DNA from: Bisporella sp. PMI_857
Lineage: Eukaryota > Ascomycota > Leotiomycetes > Helotiales > Helotiaceae
Reading direction: 5' to 3'
NCBI GenBank assembly: GCA_021307315.1
Contig: JAJSPD010000046.1
Coordinates: forward strand, 186,001-250,000
DNA: 64,000 nucleotides
A program made the position numbers and the translations under genes. Under the pieces are notes generated by a model, which did not search any database, was not told the origin of the DNA, and worked only from the letters and a program-made list of their open reading frames with translations. Positions 32,951-46,500 of this stretch are shown in pieces (the first letter of the stretch is position 1; each line of letters begins with the position of its first letter).

Positions 32951-35218
32951 TTAAGCGAAAGCTGTTGAGAACTGATGAACGCCCCAATCGCCCATCCACT
33001 CCTGCCAAAACCCATCATCTACCACAAGCCCACTGTCGCACATATATTGATCCCCCGGCTCATGATCTTCTGCTCCCAAGTCTATTCTACCCACCTGGTC
33101 CCCTACCTTGTCTTCAAAGTTCCGCTTCGCCCACTTCATCATCCTCGCAAACTGCAGAAAGGTGTTATCCTCCTCCGTCCCTCCATTCTGCATACCGGCT
33201 GCCTGGAAGTTTTGGCTCATTTGCTCGAAGAGAGAAGGCATCGAGATTAGGGTCCGTGCGTAGTCCGCGTCCCAGCCCGGATGCTCGAAGAGAACCAGCT
33301 TGCTGAGAGCGAGGAGTGATGTGGCAAGGGATGTCCAGGCGGGGAATGGAAGGTGCAGGTATGTAGATGGCAGAATCTGGAACAGAGTGTTGAAGTATGA
33401 TTGTAGAGATGTGAGTAGGGAGGAGAGAAGGGTTATTCGGGACTGGTTGTGCGGTTCGTGGGGCGAGGTGGTAAGTTCTTTGACAACGATGCTGTAGAGA
33501 GATATTTCGGTAAAGTGGTATTGTAGGGTCAGGTAGTCTGATGATGTTAGTCAGTTTTGTGCCTCTCAGAGGTGTTGGTGAGAAGGGCTTACGATTATCC
33601 TGAAGTTTAAGTGGAAAGGACTGTTTCTTGGCTTGTAGTTCTTTCTCCAAGGAATGAATTAATAGCATGACTGGCGTGTTTAATGTGAAAGGCTGGGCCA
33701 TGTCAGGGCTATAAAGGCTATTGCATATCCTCAGTGAAACAGATTCTAGCCGAACAAGTTGTCCTAGAAGTACGTCTGTCGAGATTTCATGATTGCCCAG
33801 TAGAGTAGAGCAACACTTCTCTGTATAATCCGTGAAAGGCATTGCATGTATCTTTTGAGAATACGAGGATATGCTGCATTCGGTCAGATTTCTTAAGTTT
33901 GAAACGTTGGGAATAGCTCTAAATCGGCCTACATTGAGCTCAGGTAATAACATCCAAGATAAGACCTCATCATTTCGGTTTCCGAAGCTTCCGGTGGCCG
34001 TGTTGAAGCAGGCTCAGTAATACAAAATCGAGCTTTTGTCGCTTGTGATATGTAGGTCTCTTTCGCACTTAAGACTTGTTGGGGTCTATTCAGTCCTAAC
34101 TCACCAACCATCGCGATGGCAAGCTGAATCAAGTATGATATTTGAGCATTGCTGCGATGTTGATAGTTGCACCTAAAATGCTAATCAGAGCTTTCTCAAA
34201 TTCGCATGGGGTCTAAGAGCAAACCAAGAAATGTATACTAAAGTTCCTTGAAGTAGATCAAGACTCTTCTCGCCATTGACAACGACACGTAAGCTTAAAT
34301 ACTCCAAGAGTCTTCGTCCATACTTTTGAAGATATGGAATCTTGCGTGTAGACGCTGCCAGCATAATAGCGGTGAAGAGAAAAGGCTTTTCTGAGTAAAG
34401 CGTAGGAGGCGAAATACTTGTCGAAATTTCAATGAATGGGAAATATTGAGTCATTTCACGTCGGAAGGTGTCAAGCCGAGATTGCTGTTCTTCCTCCTGG
34501 AGGTGAAGATCAAGTAATGGTTCGTATCTAGATGCTCGAGGTGGTACTACAACGGGTGAGGCTCCTTGCGATAGTGGAGGTGTTGGCAGGACACGCCTCG
34601 CTGTCGTCTGTTGGCGAAGAACATTCTGTATTGGAGCGCCATCATTCATTAAGGGAGCATTGGCACTGGTATATTGCTGAGACGTAGAAATCGAGAGCTG
34701 GGTGTTTTGCGCTTGAGAAAGCAGACAGACTAAATCGTCCAATCTTCGCTCCAGCAAACCTACGCGACTTTTGTATCTTCCAGTCAGTCACAAAGTAGAG
34801 GATGTGCCAATGAAGTTTAGACGTCAGTGAAAAGGTCCTAAGTAGAATATATTTCGTTTTCTTCAAATGTTAAGAAAGAACCATTCGTTGTACATTACAT
34901 GCGCCAGCGGAGATGACGAAGTAGTGATTAGATGTACAATATATGTAGACATTCTCAGAAATAACTTTCTATATTAAAATTTGGTGCTTACGGCTCTTTC
35001 ACTTCTCTACGCTTTCTTGGGGGTTGCGGGATGCACTCCAATGACATCCTTGTACAGCTATATACTTTAAGTTAGCTCGACCCCTTCGAGATGCTATCAG
35101 TTTCATACCGTTCACAGCCCGTTTCTGTTCCTTTTACGCATTTAGCTTTTGATGACGAGCAACTTCGGCATGCACGTGAGTGACGAGGTGTGTGGGAACT
35201 GGTCTGCAATTCCGCCAT
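32951..35218 (-). CDS. Zn2Cys6 fungal transcription factor, six exons
   Basis: Exons 35218-35109, 35057-34992, 34767-34225, 34172-33933, 33873-33593 and 33537-32951 join in phase to 608 residues. The zinc cluster (residues about 17-45) reads ACRSCSSSKAKC, then C in TETGC, then ERC split by intron 1, then C in MSLEC. After a long 224-base intron comes GLLERRLDDLVCLLSQ, a coiled-coil dimerisation element just behind the zinc cluster. The middle region has TLVYISW, LAIAMVGELGLNRPQ, MRSYLGCYYLSS and MPFTDYTEKCC, typical of this fungal regulator subfamily. It is divergent from a DHA2 efflux transporter and may control it; that is inference. Intact. Confidence 0.88.
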
Positions 35219-35845
35219 AGTGTCCGTGTTGATGCTTGTCGGACATCCGGGATTTGTAAATCTGATCTACGGAAATCTTTTTTGTGATTATAGGTATAAA
35301 AGGGAGAAACTTCAATTTGATATTCGGGGACGATGAAGAACTCTTTCGGGAAACGGTAAAGGCGATAATCCCGCCCGACCAATCACCTGTCAGCTTGGTA
35401 TGTCGTAATCCAAAGCTGAAGGCCAAGCCCTCGATGTCAGCGGTTTATGATTGGTGATTCGTCAGCCATCATTGGGGCAAACGACTATGTCGAACTTCCT
35501 TCACAACTCAATGTGAGTGCCATAGACGTTTAGAAAATGTGATAAAAACTCCCCAATGATAGGCCGTGAGGGGCGGCGTCTCCCGGGGCCGGTTTGTGCT
35601 GACGAACATTCTTATTGCTTTTATACAACGAGCCGTAAGCTTTATTGCCGTCTTTCCATTTCCTGAGCTTAAGCATAATTCTTAATCCTCGATTCTTCCT
35701 TCGTTTTAAGAAAATTTTATCTCTAAAAGCTTTTTTGACCAAGAACAAAACTGGCTGAAATTGTTCTCCATAGAAGCATATAGATCACGTGTCGAGAGAC
35801 CTACAGAGGTATACTTACAGCAACATAGAATTTCCATCAGACAAT
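35219..35845. promoter_or_regulatory. Divergent promoter region, regulator and DHA2 transporter
   Basis: About 630 bases shared by a Zn2Cys6 regulator and an efflux-type transporter transcribed away from each other. A CGG/CCG-type inverted site could exist but I cannot assign one by eye with confidence. Confidence 0.4.
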
Positions 35846-37834
35846 ATGGAACAGATACGAGATGAGAAGTCGGAAAGAAGAAAGGATCTTACTCCAAAGC
35901 CATCTTTATCTCCATCTGCGCCTTCAGACCCCTCGACCAACAAGGAACCTCAAAACCATTCTCAGCATCCACTGACTGCTGAAGAACCTCCACAAAACGA
36001 TGAAGTTGCATATCCAACTAGCATCAAAATGGCACTCACAACATTGGCCCTCTTGCTTGCTGCGTTTCTCGCAGGTTTGGTATGCTGAATTTCCACTCCC
36101 ACCGGACCATCGAGACCTGTAGGCTGACGGCCATAGGATCGAACCATAGTAGCAACCGCGGTTCCCAGGATAACTTCAGATTTCAACTCTCTCGATGATA
36201 TCGGGTGGTACGGCTCGGCGTACCTCCTCACCAACTGTTCATTCCAGCTCCTCTACGGTAAGATGTATGGCGTGTTGTCCATCAAGAAAACATTCCTAGC
36301 CGCAATCGTGATCTTTGAGATTGGGTCTATTGTGTGTGCCACTGCGCCAAACTCGGCGGCCTTGATTATTGGACGGGCAATTGCAGGCCTGGGTTGTGCT
36401 GGCATCAATTCTGGGGTTATGGTTGTGAGTCTTCCTTTTATCTTATGTTCATGTTGTTAGTGTTTCGGAGTGAATGCTGAGGTTTTGAAATTCTAGATCA
36501 TCTCACTTACTGTGCCGATGAGGACAAGGCCAGTATATACAGCCATGATCGGTGGAGCCGTGGGTATAGCAAGCGTTACAAGTCCTCTCCTTGCAGGTAG
36601 ATATCACTATAACTGATCTAAAGCCTCATGTTTGCTGATACCCGTATATAGGTGCATTCACTGACAGTGTTACGTGGCGTAAGTCTGGATGCTTTTTTTA
36701 CATTGGCTTTGTACTGACTGTGTCTAGGCTGGTGCTTTTACGTCAATCTCCCTATCGGCGGATTCTCCCTCCTCGTGATAGCTTTCTTGCTTTCAATTCC
36801 TCAAGACTCAAAACGTGTCGAAAGCACTCCCCTCAATTACATCAAACAGTTCGATCTTCTTGGGTCATTTATCTTCGTCCCCGCAAACGTTTGCCTCCTT
36901 CTCGCTCTAGAATGGGCCGGCAACACCTACGCCTGGAACTCCTGGCGCATAATTTTCCTACTCTGCCTCTGCGGACTCCTGTTTGTGATATGGGGCGCGG
37001 TGCAGTTCTGGAAAGAAGATCTTGCAACTCTTCCACCACGTATCATGAAGCAGAGGTCAATGGCTTTTGCGTCGTGGTATGCGTTCTCGCTGACAGCTTC
37101 CACAATGATCGTGACATACTTTCTTCCTCTTTGGTTCCAGTCTATTAAAGGTGCCTCAGCGACGCGATCCGGGATAGACTACTTGGGAGTGACGGTAGGC
37201 GCCAGCGTGTTCTCCATCCTGGCTGGTATATTTGTACGTCCCATCTTACCAAACCACTTCCGCTACCCCGTCTAATACGTTGCAGACCACAAAAATAGGC
37301 CACTACGTCCCAATGATGATTCTCGGTTCCGCACTCCTCTGTATCGGATCCGGCCTCCTGACGACTTTGAAAATTGACACCCCGAGCCCAAGATGGATCG
37401 GGTATACAGTCATCATCGGTGCCAGCTTGGTAGGATATCAACAGCCCATGCTCGCAGCCCAAGTCGTCTTTAACAACTCCGCAGCCGATGTATCCACTGG
37501 CGTCTCGGCCATTATCTTCTTCCAGACCCTTGGTGGCGCTATCCTGATTTCTGTTGGCCAGACTGTGTTCTCCAACCGTCTTCTTTCCACACTGCGAAAA
37601 CGGGTTCCGGGCCTGGATCCGCAGGTTGTGGTTGGCAATGGCGCTGCGGGGTTGAGGGACGCGGTGGCGAAGGTGGGAGAGAGATTCGTGGAGGGTGTGT
37701 TGGTGGCTTATGATGATGCTATTGCGAGAGTTTTTGTGGTCGCTTGTGTGATGGCCGGGATTAGTATGGTGGGTGCGTTGGGCATGGAGTGGAGGAGCGT
37801 CAAGGAGAAGAAGCCAAGGGTGGAGAAGGGTTAA
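35846..37834 (+). CDS. MFS transporter, DHA2 drug:H+ antiporter type
   Basis: Six exons (35846-36079, 36137-36424, 36497-36596, 36652-36678, 36728-37233, 37286-37834) give 567 residues. A hydrophilic N-terminus of about 60 residues precedes 13-14 hydrophobic helices. Intron 1 splits the D1 motif so that LAGL joins [16 protein letters not shown], followed by [13 protein letters not shown], both diagnostic of 14-helix fungal efflux pumps. [15 protein letters not shown] is motif A/C-like, and the 27-base exon 4 encodes AFTDSVTW before [10 protein letters not shown]. Such proteins export toxins and drugs by proton antiport at the plasma membrane. A start at 35789 would add 19 residues. The open frame is complete, unlike the transporter at 14-16 kb. 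Confidence 0.93.
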
Positions 37835-38577
37835 TTCAAAGTACTATAGCCGGAGTGCTGAGCATTGAGTGGGAGATCGCGGTGGTATGTTTCTGTTAGG
37901 GGAATACTTAGTAATGGGTTTTCGGGGGTCGCCTGTGGTTTGAGTTTAAGTTGCCGAGATGAGTTGTGGTGCTAGGTTTATTTGAAACATATGAGATATG
38001 ATGAAGGAATAGCCTAGGTCAACGTGTATAAAATCTTGTGTGAGCTGATCTTGGGTGTTAGTTTTTGGCAGGATCAGCTAACAGGTGGTGTCATTTCCCA
38101 TCTGACGTATCTTTCAGAGGCACTAACTTATTATTTAACAGCGTGCATATTACTACAAAATTAAAAAGTCACCATGAAACGAAACAAATCACAAGACATC
38201 ATTGCACGATGAATTGTTATTGGAGTAAATGATTGTCAAAAGCTAAAACTAAAGCATCATTTTTCAACTCCCCTCCTCATCAATGTTAAACCTCGGGTCC
38301 CTCCCTTCTTCCCCATCAGCACAATCTATCTTCCACCCCTTCAAATTCAACAAAATTATGTACAAGAAAACTCTGATTTCAAATCCTACACATCAACACA
38401 CAACAATGCAATAAAACAAAAGAACTCCTGCAAATGTTGGTATCAGCAAACAATAATGAAGCGCAAGCAATGCAGAGCAAGCAGCCAGCAACATTAGACC
38501 AAAACAACGCATCTTATCATATAACAACGACCGTCAATATCATAACGTCATTTCGTGATTCTTCCCCATCACTAGAG
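37835..38577. other. Convergent intergenic region, no gene seen
   Basis: About 740 AT-rich bases between the 3' ends of the DHA2 transporter and the Uds1 gene. It probably holds both 3' untranslated regions. Nothing else seen. Confidence 0.5.
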
Positions 38578-40541
38578 TCAATACCCATGCAAGCCTTGGA
38601 AGGCGACAGCATTCAAGGTAAGCCCCTCAACTGGTGACTTAGCCATATTGGTCTCGGACTCATTCTCCTCCTTCTCTTGTACAGGAGGATTTTCGATAGC
38701 CATTCTCTTGATCTCCTCTTCCACATCCGCGAGCAGGGCAGATATGTCCGAGTCAGCATAGATACGGATGCTCTCCACATCCCGCCTGTTGCTCGGCTCA
38801 GGGCTGCTGACCTCAACTGGTGCTGCCAGGCGTTGTGGGCTCACTGCTCCTTCTCTGTGTGGGCTCTGATTGCTTGGGCTGGTCTTGGTAGGTGACCGCG
38901 GTGGCGTTGACATATCCTCATCACGGTTCATTGGTTGCATAATCAAAGCACCAGCGACGTGCTCAAGAAGTTTTTGGCGGACACGGGTACGCCTGTTCTC
39001 GGCTTGCTCAAGCTTGGACACCCAATCATCGATGCTCGCGTCAAGTTCTGAGAGCGCTTCTTCTTGCTTAAGAATTGATTCGTGAGAGAATCGTGCGACA
39101 CGAGGAGAGCGAAGGTATGTGCAGATTCGATCGTGGAGATTGCGACGCCCTGAACGGAGGGACCGGTGGGTCTTACGAAGATATTCACAGCGCTCATCCA
39201 ATCCTCGCAGCTCACGTGACAGATCATCGACATCCCTTGAGCTGAGAACCTCGAAGCGGGATGCTTGCCCATAAGCTTGCTTGCGAATGATTTCCATCTC
39301 GTGGTTAGTCATTGTTTTCATGGCGTCCTTGGCACGGACGCCTTGTGGGAGGGTTTCGAAAGCTTTCTGCTCATCAGCAGGAGAGGCTTGGATGGAAGGT
39401 TTGCGCTTCATTGGACTGTTTTCTAGGCGTTTCTTTGGACGTCCACGGTCCATTATTGACGCTTCAGATTCATGGCGACGGTGCCCAGGCTGGTACTCTT
39501 GCTTATGGGTCACTTCAGATAGGCCTCTCGAATGATTTACAGGAGGTATAGCACTAGCACTCCAGGGCTTGGGTGACGAGCGGCCGTCAGGCGCAGAAGC
39601 TGGTAGTGCTGAAAGTGGTGTGTTTGTTATAAATGGTGTATTAGATACTGATGTTGCTGCGGTAGAGGCGAGGGAGACCGCAGAGGCCGAATATGGTGCG
39701 GGTGTGTATGGTGTGTAAGGTGTGCCTTTAGGGGCATTCTCCAGCATCCGAGCGCTTTTTGGAGGAACTGCTGGTGGCTCGGTACTAGCTCTGATCCTAT
39801 TATACGAGCCTTTGTGAGCGAGTTTAGGTTGAGGAGCGGATGAAGTAGGAATGACTAGAGGAGCTAAAAATTTTGGTGAAAGCGGTCTCTTGGGTGATGC
39901 CGATCTTGAAGCATTTTTGCCATCCCTTTTCGTATGACCCTGTTGTTGCTCTGCTGCTATCTCAGCACTTTCATCAAACGCCGGGCCGGATATTAATGAA
40001 AGCATGCTCTCGCCAAAAATATGCTGTCTCCAATTGTTACCTGGTGCACTGATGGATCTTTCGTGCATAGGCGGCCGGCCTGGTATTGTGGCTATGATTG
40101 ATCAGTATAATATCTAGTAATTCGATCTTCGCCGAACTCACGAGAATCCATAGCTATTTCCTGAACTGTAGTCATTGGGCCTAACTCTGGAACGCTGACT
40201 TTTCGACGACGAATTAGGCTTTGCTCCTTGGGTTTTGTTCGAACGTTTGCTCCAACTGTAGGCCTGTCCCTCTCCCCGTTACCCGTGGATCCCGTTGTTG
40301 ACGAAAGGGACATATCTGGCTCCGGACTTGGGCTCTTTCTCCCAGGCTTTATCGACAGGTTTTCCTTGGAGGGAAACAGGCCATACTTCCGAGGCTCGTG
40401 TGGTTGATGCATTCTCCAGACAAATTTCTCCTTTTCTTCTGTAGGTGTTTCTTTTCCTTGATTATCCTTCCCTGTTCCCTGATTATCCTTTCGCTGACGA
40501 TTTGTAAGTAAGTTTGTTGCCATAATGTCTCTGATTGACAT
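38578..40541 (-). CDS. Uds1-domain protein (up-regulated during septation)
   Basis: Two exons (40541-40142, 40091-38578) with a 50-base intron give 637 residues. Most of the chain is low-complexity and rich in Ser, Pro and basic residues. The conserved part lies at about residues 385-518: GVRAKDAMKTMTNHEMEII, then YGQASRFEVLSSRDVDDLS, then LRKTHRSLRSGRRNLHDR, a helical coiled-coil region matching the fungal Uds1 family. The family was named from fission yeast genes induced at septation; a cell-wall or septum-linked role is assumed, not shown. The start could be at 40523 instead, six residues later. An extra 5' exon cannot be excluded. Confidence 0.82.
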
Positions 40542-43500
40542 ACCTCTTGTGAGGAATGTGGTGATAGCTCTCGGGCTATATAATTATTCATCCCGACCGT
40601 GCTTGGAGCATCAAGCATGTAGTCTGCAATGTGAGCCATGTTTCAATCCGTCAAGGATATCCTTCTCTGCAACCAGGCAAATATCAATGTATAATACAGG
40701 TGTACTATGGATGCTCAAGCCATGGAAAGAAACAATATGGGTGATATCAGCTCCAAGATATTGACATCGAATCCAATGGGACAAATAGATTATAGAAAGG
40801 CTAATGAGCTGGCTGTCAGAAATACTTATGTGAGCCAAACGGCTGCAAGAGCTTGGGAGGGAAGTGAGTATCTTATTACTCACCCCCGCCATGTTAAGGC
40901 CAAGAGACTCAAGGATTACGAGCTCACCAACGTGCCGGCTAGCATGGATCCTTGACTGCCCTGAAATCGGTTACAAGGTCTTCGAACAGGGGAGGACAAG
41001 AACGCTGTGGCGTGTGAGACACTACTGTCAAAAAGGCTTGGTGCCGGAGCGCCGTCCTCAAGCCACGGCAAGTGAAGCGTTTTGGGTTAGTGCAAGGGTG
41101 ACTCCGGGTGAGAGCAGAGTGCAGGGGAAAGGGGCAGGTCAATTGTTGAAACCACTTCAACCGTGAGAGGAATTAGTCTCCGAGCCGGGGGAGACGCTGA
41201 CAGGGCGAGCGGGCTTAAGTCTTTGGGTGTGTATACCGTGCACGGTGGCGAAGGGGGGGTGAAGGCAAGGTTAATCCTAAGCGAGTCTCTTCTCCTGCAT
41301 AAAGATTGTATGGGTATATGCAGGCCAGATGCACACCACTCGTGCAACCTACAGAGAGAGAAAAAAAAAGGAGCGGCGGTGCTATTTTTCTTTTTTAGGT
41401 AGCTTAAATTCGGATTTCTTCAACGGCGTAGCACGCTGTCAAACATCGATGACGTTCAAGCCGATGCAAAGGAAAAAAAGGAAGGAAATGCATCATAGGT
41501 TAATTGTAATTCTAGTTATGGTACAAAAGAAGTAAGTAGACCAGAGCAAACATAGTGTGTGCTGGCTCGCTCGGACGTCAATTTTAAGTTGCGGAGTGAT
41601 GTGACTATTCCACTCTTGGTTGGAAAGCATCCCACCAGAGGTCAGAAGTCAGGTCAGAGGTTCCTTGAGTAGATGAGAGCGGGTCCCTTCGTTCCGGAAA
41701 GTGAAAAGCCCAGTTCGAGCCTGAGTGCCTGAGTGCCTGAGAAAAAACAGCCCTCGTACTCCGTAAACTGATGTTGCTTTTTATATATGTGGGTTCCGTC
41801 GGGTTTTGGCAACAGCAAATTTGACGATGACCAAGCTTGCTCTTTATCAAGACACCGCAGGGCAAATGTCAACACGGGTTCATGGGGTGTATGAATAACA
41901 TCTCCGTTGGATGGCAAACAACATTTTTTTCTGTAGAGGCTGGGGTAATGCTCCAGCATGAAACGATCATCATGGAAGTCTTAGGCAAAGCCATGCGAAA
42001 GACGATCATTAGAGACTGTGGTTAAAGACGGAAAGTCTAATAGGGCCTACAGATCTAAGAATAAAGAAAGGGTGCAAGACTGCTTATTTTGCAGCCGAGA
42101 TTCAACCTAATTTTTTAGCCACATCCTTTTACCGCATCATAAGCTCCAGCTGAGAGTGAAACGTAAATTTACTTACGATGAGCGGGATAAGCATTTATGC
42201 CAGGCAGCCTTCAATATCGTCGGCTTTTAGAGCCTCGATCTTTCGTATATCGGGTCATTGCTTCTAGCCGTGAAGTGGTAGTGGGTGATGCTACCGTTCT
42301 CTCACCTCGCCCTTTACCGCCATCGTGGAAATCAAGAAATATTGTAGACGAAACATTTCAATCACCGCAGTACAGTACTCATGCAAAGGAATTCAACTCC
42401 AAGCAGGCTTGGCTGTGATAGCGCGGGGTAGTTTTCCTTATTCAGCCAGCTTGCCGTGTCCCGTCTGTGCGGCAGCAGGGTTTCTGGTCCTGGTCCCCTG
42501 CTGCTTCAAACAACGATGGTCTTGAAACATTATTTTCTTACCCATCCGCAGCACTTTTCATCACACTACGAGTTCATCTGGGACCTTCGGTCGCCTCCTC
42601 TTCCAATTGGTTCATCGTTTTCTATCAACCTGAAAATGCTTAAAACCTACACGTGGCTTGGCAAAATCCCCAGCGTTCATCCGGCGAGGTTCCGCGAGCG
42701 AATCCTAACCTCTGGCTAAGGGAATGGGTCCCATGGGAAGATCATTTCGACCTATAGGCCCGATATGTGATAAGATCCATCTGTCGTGATCATGATAGGT
42801 CACGATAACAAGCGTGTATGCGAAGCAGAGCATCTTGACAAAGTTGAATATTTTTGGCAGTGTTTCACGCCGATGATCTCGACTTATACATCCCAAACGT
42901 CATAGTCTCACTAGATCAACATGATATTCAGTCCGGTCGCCACTAATGATATCATGAACATTCGATATCTAAACTTCCTAACCTCCAGTTGTACGGAATT
43001 TCACGGCAATTAAAACTTCACCCCGCACATCGGTAGTCAGCTCCAAGTTTTAATTATCTCAGGTATGATCTCGATGATGGCGCCGTTAGTTAATTCATAA
43101 GTGCCGTTTATCCACTCATCTTATTATGATATTGGGAAGATGCTGGTACACTCGATAGTTCATTTATGATATGGTTGCTAACACCTCGAGGGACATTATT
43201 CAGGCAGGTGATGTGATGAAAGCGCAACCCTATGTTATCTTGATGATAGGTACCCCGAAAATCGAATCACCATTATATCTCGTCCGGATTCGAAGGTCAA
43301 TGGAACGCAAGCAAAATCAACTTGCGACTTCTCAATTGATGTCAAAGCCATGCAGAACAATTATGTACACTGCTCTAGATTACATGCTCGTTCATCGAAC
43401 GGAGCATTTCATTTCGTGCACATGCATTTAGAAACCTCGTGATCTCACCTGCAGCCTTCTCGGAGGCTAAGCAGTCCATCTATGAATCTCACTAATGTTG

Positions 43501-46500
43501 CCAGTTATCGTCCCTCCAAGATAACCCAACCTGCATATCGACGCGGGTGAGGTTAGCTGCAAGCACGTTGGGACCGTCTGACCACGAATTCCTTCTCACA
43601 TCTATTGACTCAGGATAATAAGATCTGCTCATTCCCGGACTTCAGCGGAGAGTCACAATTTATCCATTCTATTAACCGACCTCACACCGCAAGATGATGC
43701 GAATGTTGCGTGGTAACAAGACATCCATCATCCACTGACTAAATGTAGGTAGGAGTCGATACGCACTGACTCGTTATTCATCTGAAGTAGCATTCCTAAG
43801 CACAGCACGAGCATTCACTGAAATTAGGTGCCATTGCAGCGACGGCAACATGAATAATGATGGTGCTCTCAAGACTTGAATCCGTTCTACGCCCGGGCAG
43901 GATGCGTCCGGGACTAAGAAGTCGATCAAGCGGCCCGAAGCTTGAACCCCCAACGAGGTCCCCAAAACCCAAAACACAAGAATAGCTGATCCCGCCACAC
44001 AGGTTAACCTTGCACGACTCAAAGGCATCGACCATACAGCACTTGGTCACCTGCAGACCAGAAACTCGAGACTCCAGCAACCAATGTGACCAGGGACATA
44101 GATTATGTCCGAGTCTCAGTTCATGCGTTAATAAGAGTGCTTGCCAAACAGTGGGTGATTGATCCTTATTGTGCTTCGTCTTAAATGGCACCCAGATCTC
44201 CCATTTTTGACTCTTTCGAGAGACTGCTTTGACCAAAAGCAATTTAACTCTACATACAGTTACATGTTGCACTGACAGATCACATCTGAATTACATCAAA
44301 GAGTTTTCTCGTGATGCCTCTCAGCTTTGGCAAGAAGCCAGTGCCCACAGCACAAGCAAGGGTTTGTTGCTCGGGCCCCTGCATCCCCACATCAAAACCT
44401 TGTCTATATCGGGCTGCTGAATCTCAGATATTACTCTATCCCCCATCACACAGGGTAGCCATGCTACTGTAGGGTACCATAAGTGCTTAGTACTTCCGTC
44501 GAGCCGTACTAACGCCAAACCGTTTAGTTTCTACCTGCATTACAACATGGGGTGTGATTGGAACCAAGCTCGACGTTCGAAACGATTTGTGAAATTTCCG
44601 ACTTGAAACTTCAGAAACTTGCATTAGAAAACCCCACATTTCGTAGTATTTTTATTCTCCAAGTAACAGGATCAAACTTTCTGAGTTCTAGACCAGCGAG
44701 CATCAAACAGCACCAAAAAGACGTCACCAATAGCCCGAAAAGGATTTTCCGTTTTTACCTGCAAAACAGAAGCCAAAGTTCGTCTGTTGTTTTCCTTCTA
44801 GAGTAGCACCGGAATGCTTGGCGTAACGGTGATGCGAAGAACGATGGCTAGGGCGTTGGAGGAATTTACATATGGCCAAGTCCTTTCTCGGAATCTGAAC
44901 CGAGTATTGGAGATCTGTGCTGAGCACCAGGTACTTCTCCTAATAAGTACTCAATTCACGCGATTACATATTGATTATCAAATTTCACAATGTCAGTGCG
45001 AGACGGGTAGGTGGAGCGGGGGTAGAATCTTGAATCAATGACATGGTGGAGTTTGCCGGAGATGATTGCCTGAGTGCACTTAAGCAGAGCCCTTCAGGAT
45101 GTCATGACCCGCAAGGAGCTTGTTCCATTCTCTTCCTTACTGAACGCCCAAAGATCCGATAACTTGAGACACATTCAACAAGAAGGCTGCCTGCACCGAC
45201 CACATAGCATTTCTCTTCTGACATTGGTGGATCTTTATGAAAAAGCAGGTTCTCCTAGAGGCGCTCTGCAGAGCCTCCAACCAGTCAAAATCCCGGCGTA
45301 ATATATATATTGTTTCGAGCCTCAGTATGTTTCAAGCTTTTGGTCACATTAACTCTTTCACAGACCCTTGACTTTTAAGCTTAAAAATAAGAAAAGCTCT
45401 CACCAGCTTATGGCCGTCGGTGCCGGATTCCAGCGATGGAGTCGGCACTCAAATCTCATCTAAACGAGACAGTTCGTCGGGCAGCTATCTAATTGAATCT
45501 TACTCCGTATGTACAGTACACTTGGTCTGAAGGGGCTAACAGACCATCCAGGATTCCATGACCTCGCTGGTCACGATCTTGGATTTTTTTTTACCTTTTG
45601 ACTTCACTGGAGGGGCGCCAAGAGAGTTGAAGGCAGGAAATTTGAAGGTCGATAAGGGGCCAGTCCACGCCCTCGGAATCGATGTTTCCACTTAATCAAA
45701 CCCAACCCGCTGTCATTTATGGTATCTTCTTCAGCTTTCGTGTTATATTTGTTTTACTTTTTACGGCATGAGAGCGGCTTAACCTCTGATCAACTACGCG
45801 GAGCATCAAACTTCAGCCACACGATTGAATTTTAATCCGAATGTAGTTAGAGGGATTTGCAATGAAATGAAATGGGCTGACAGATGAATCTTTAGGGGAA
45901 CGATGCCAAGGGGCTCCTCAAACTTGCTGACTGCCAAGACCTCAAAAATATCTCGTCCAAGTTACCCATGCTGGAAGGATTATTTTGTTTTTGTTTTTTT
46001 ATGTTTTTTTTAATTCTACGTCGAAAGATGAGATGAACTCGCCATCGCAGGAGGCGACGGCGACGGGCACACCGAGTTAGCTCCCACAAATACTTTTCTT
46101 GATATATGCACCTAAGTAACTTAGTGGTCAAGCAAGCCGAGCGAAGGCGGTGTGGTCGGGAACATCGTGACAAGATGGCAAACACATAATTAAACATGGT
46201 TTCGAGGAAGAGGGATTAAATGATCCAGTGGCTTTGGTTTGGTGGCCATACAGACTTTGCCATGGCGATATACCCTCCGTTTTGCACATCGTGACCATGA
46301 TGATGATCGCTTCGAGAAGCGTTTAGCAAGAGCCTCTAGAAGCCCCTGAAACAAGGACCAACCCCTCGGACTAATTATTGCAAACCGACTCAGCGTGGAA
46401 TGCACGTGGTAAAACAAGGTCAGAACTGCCTCTTGAAGCGCCGGCTTACAGGGGCCACGCCATTACAACTACGGCATGATGTACATAAGGTTTTGTCCGT

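Noticed and set aside
33165..33953. A continuous 262-codon minus-strand frame read as one protein
   Set aside because: It runs through two introns of the Zn2Cys6 gene; the splice-joined exons give the conserved regulator motifs in phase, the continuous reading does not.
34642..34866. 74-codon minus-strand frame
   Set aside because: It lies largely inside the 224-base intron of the Zn2Cys6 gene and has no domain.
43796..44272. 158-codon minus-strand frame in the gene-poor block
   Set aside because: No domain, odd composition and no start or splice context that suggests a gene.
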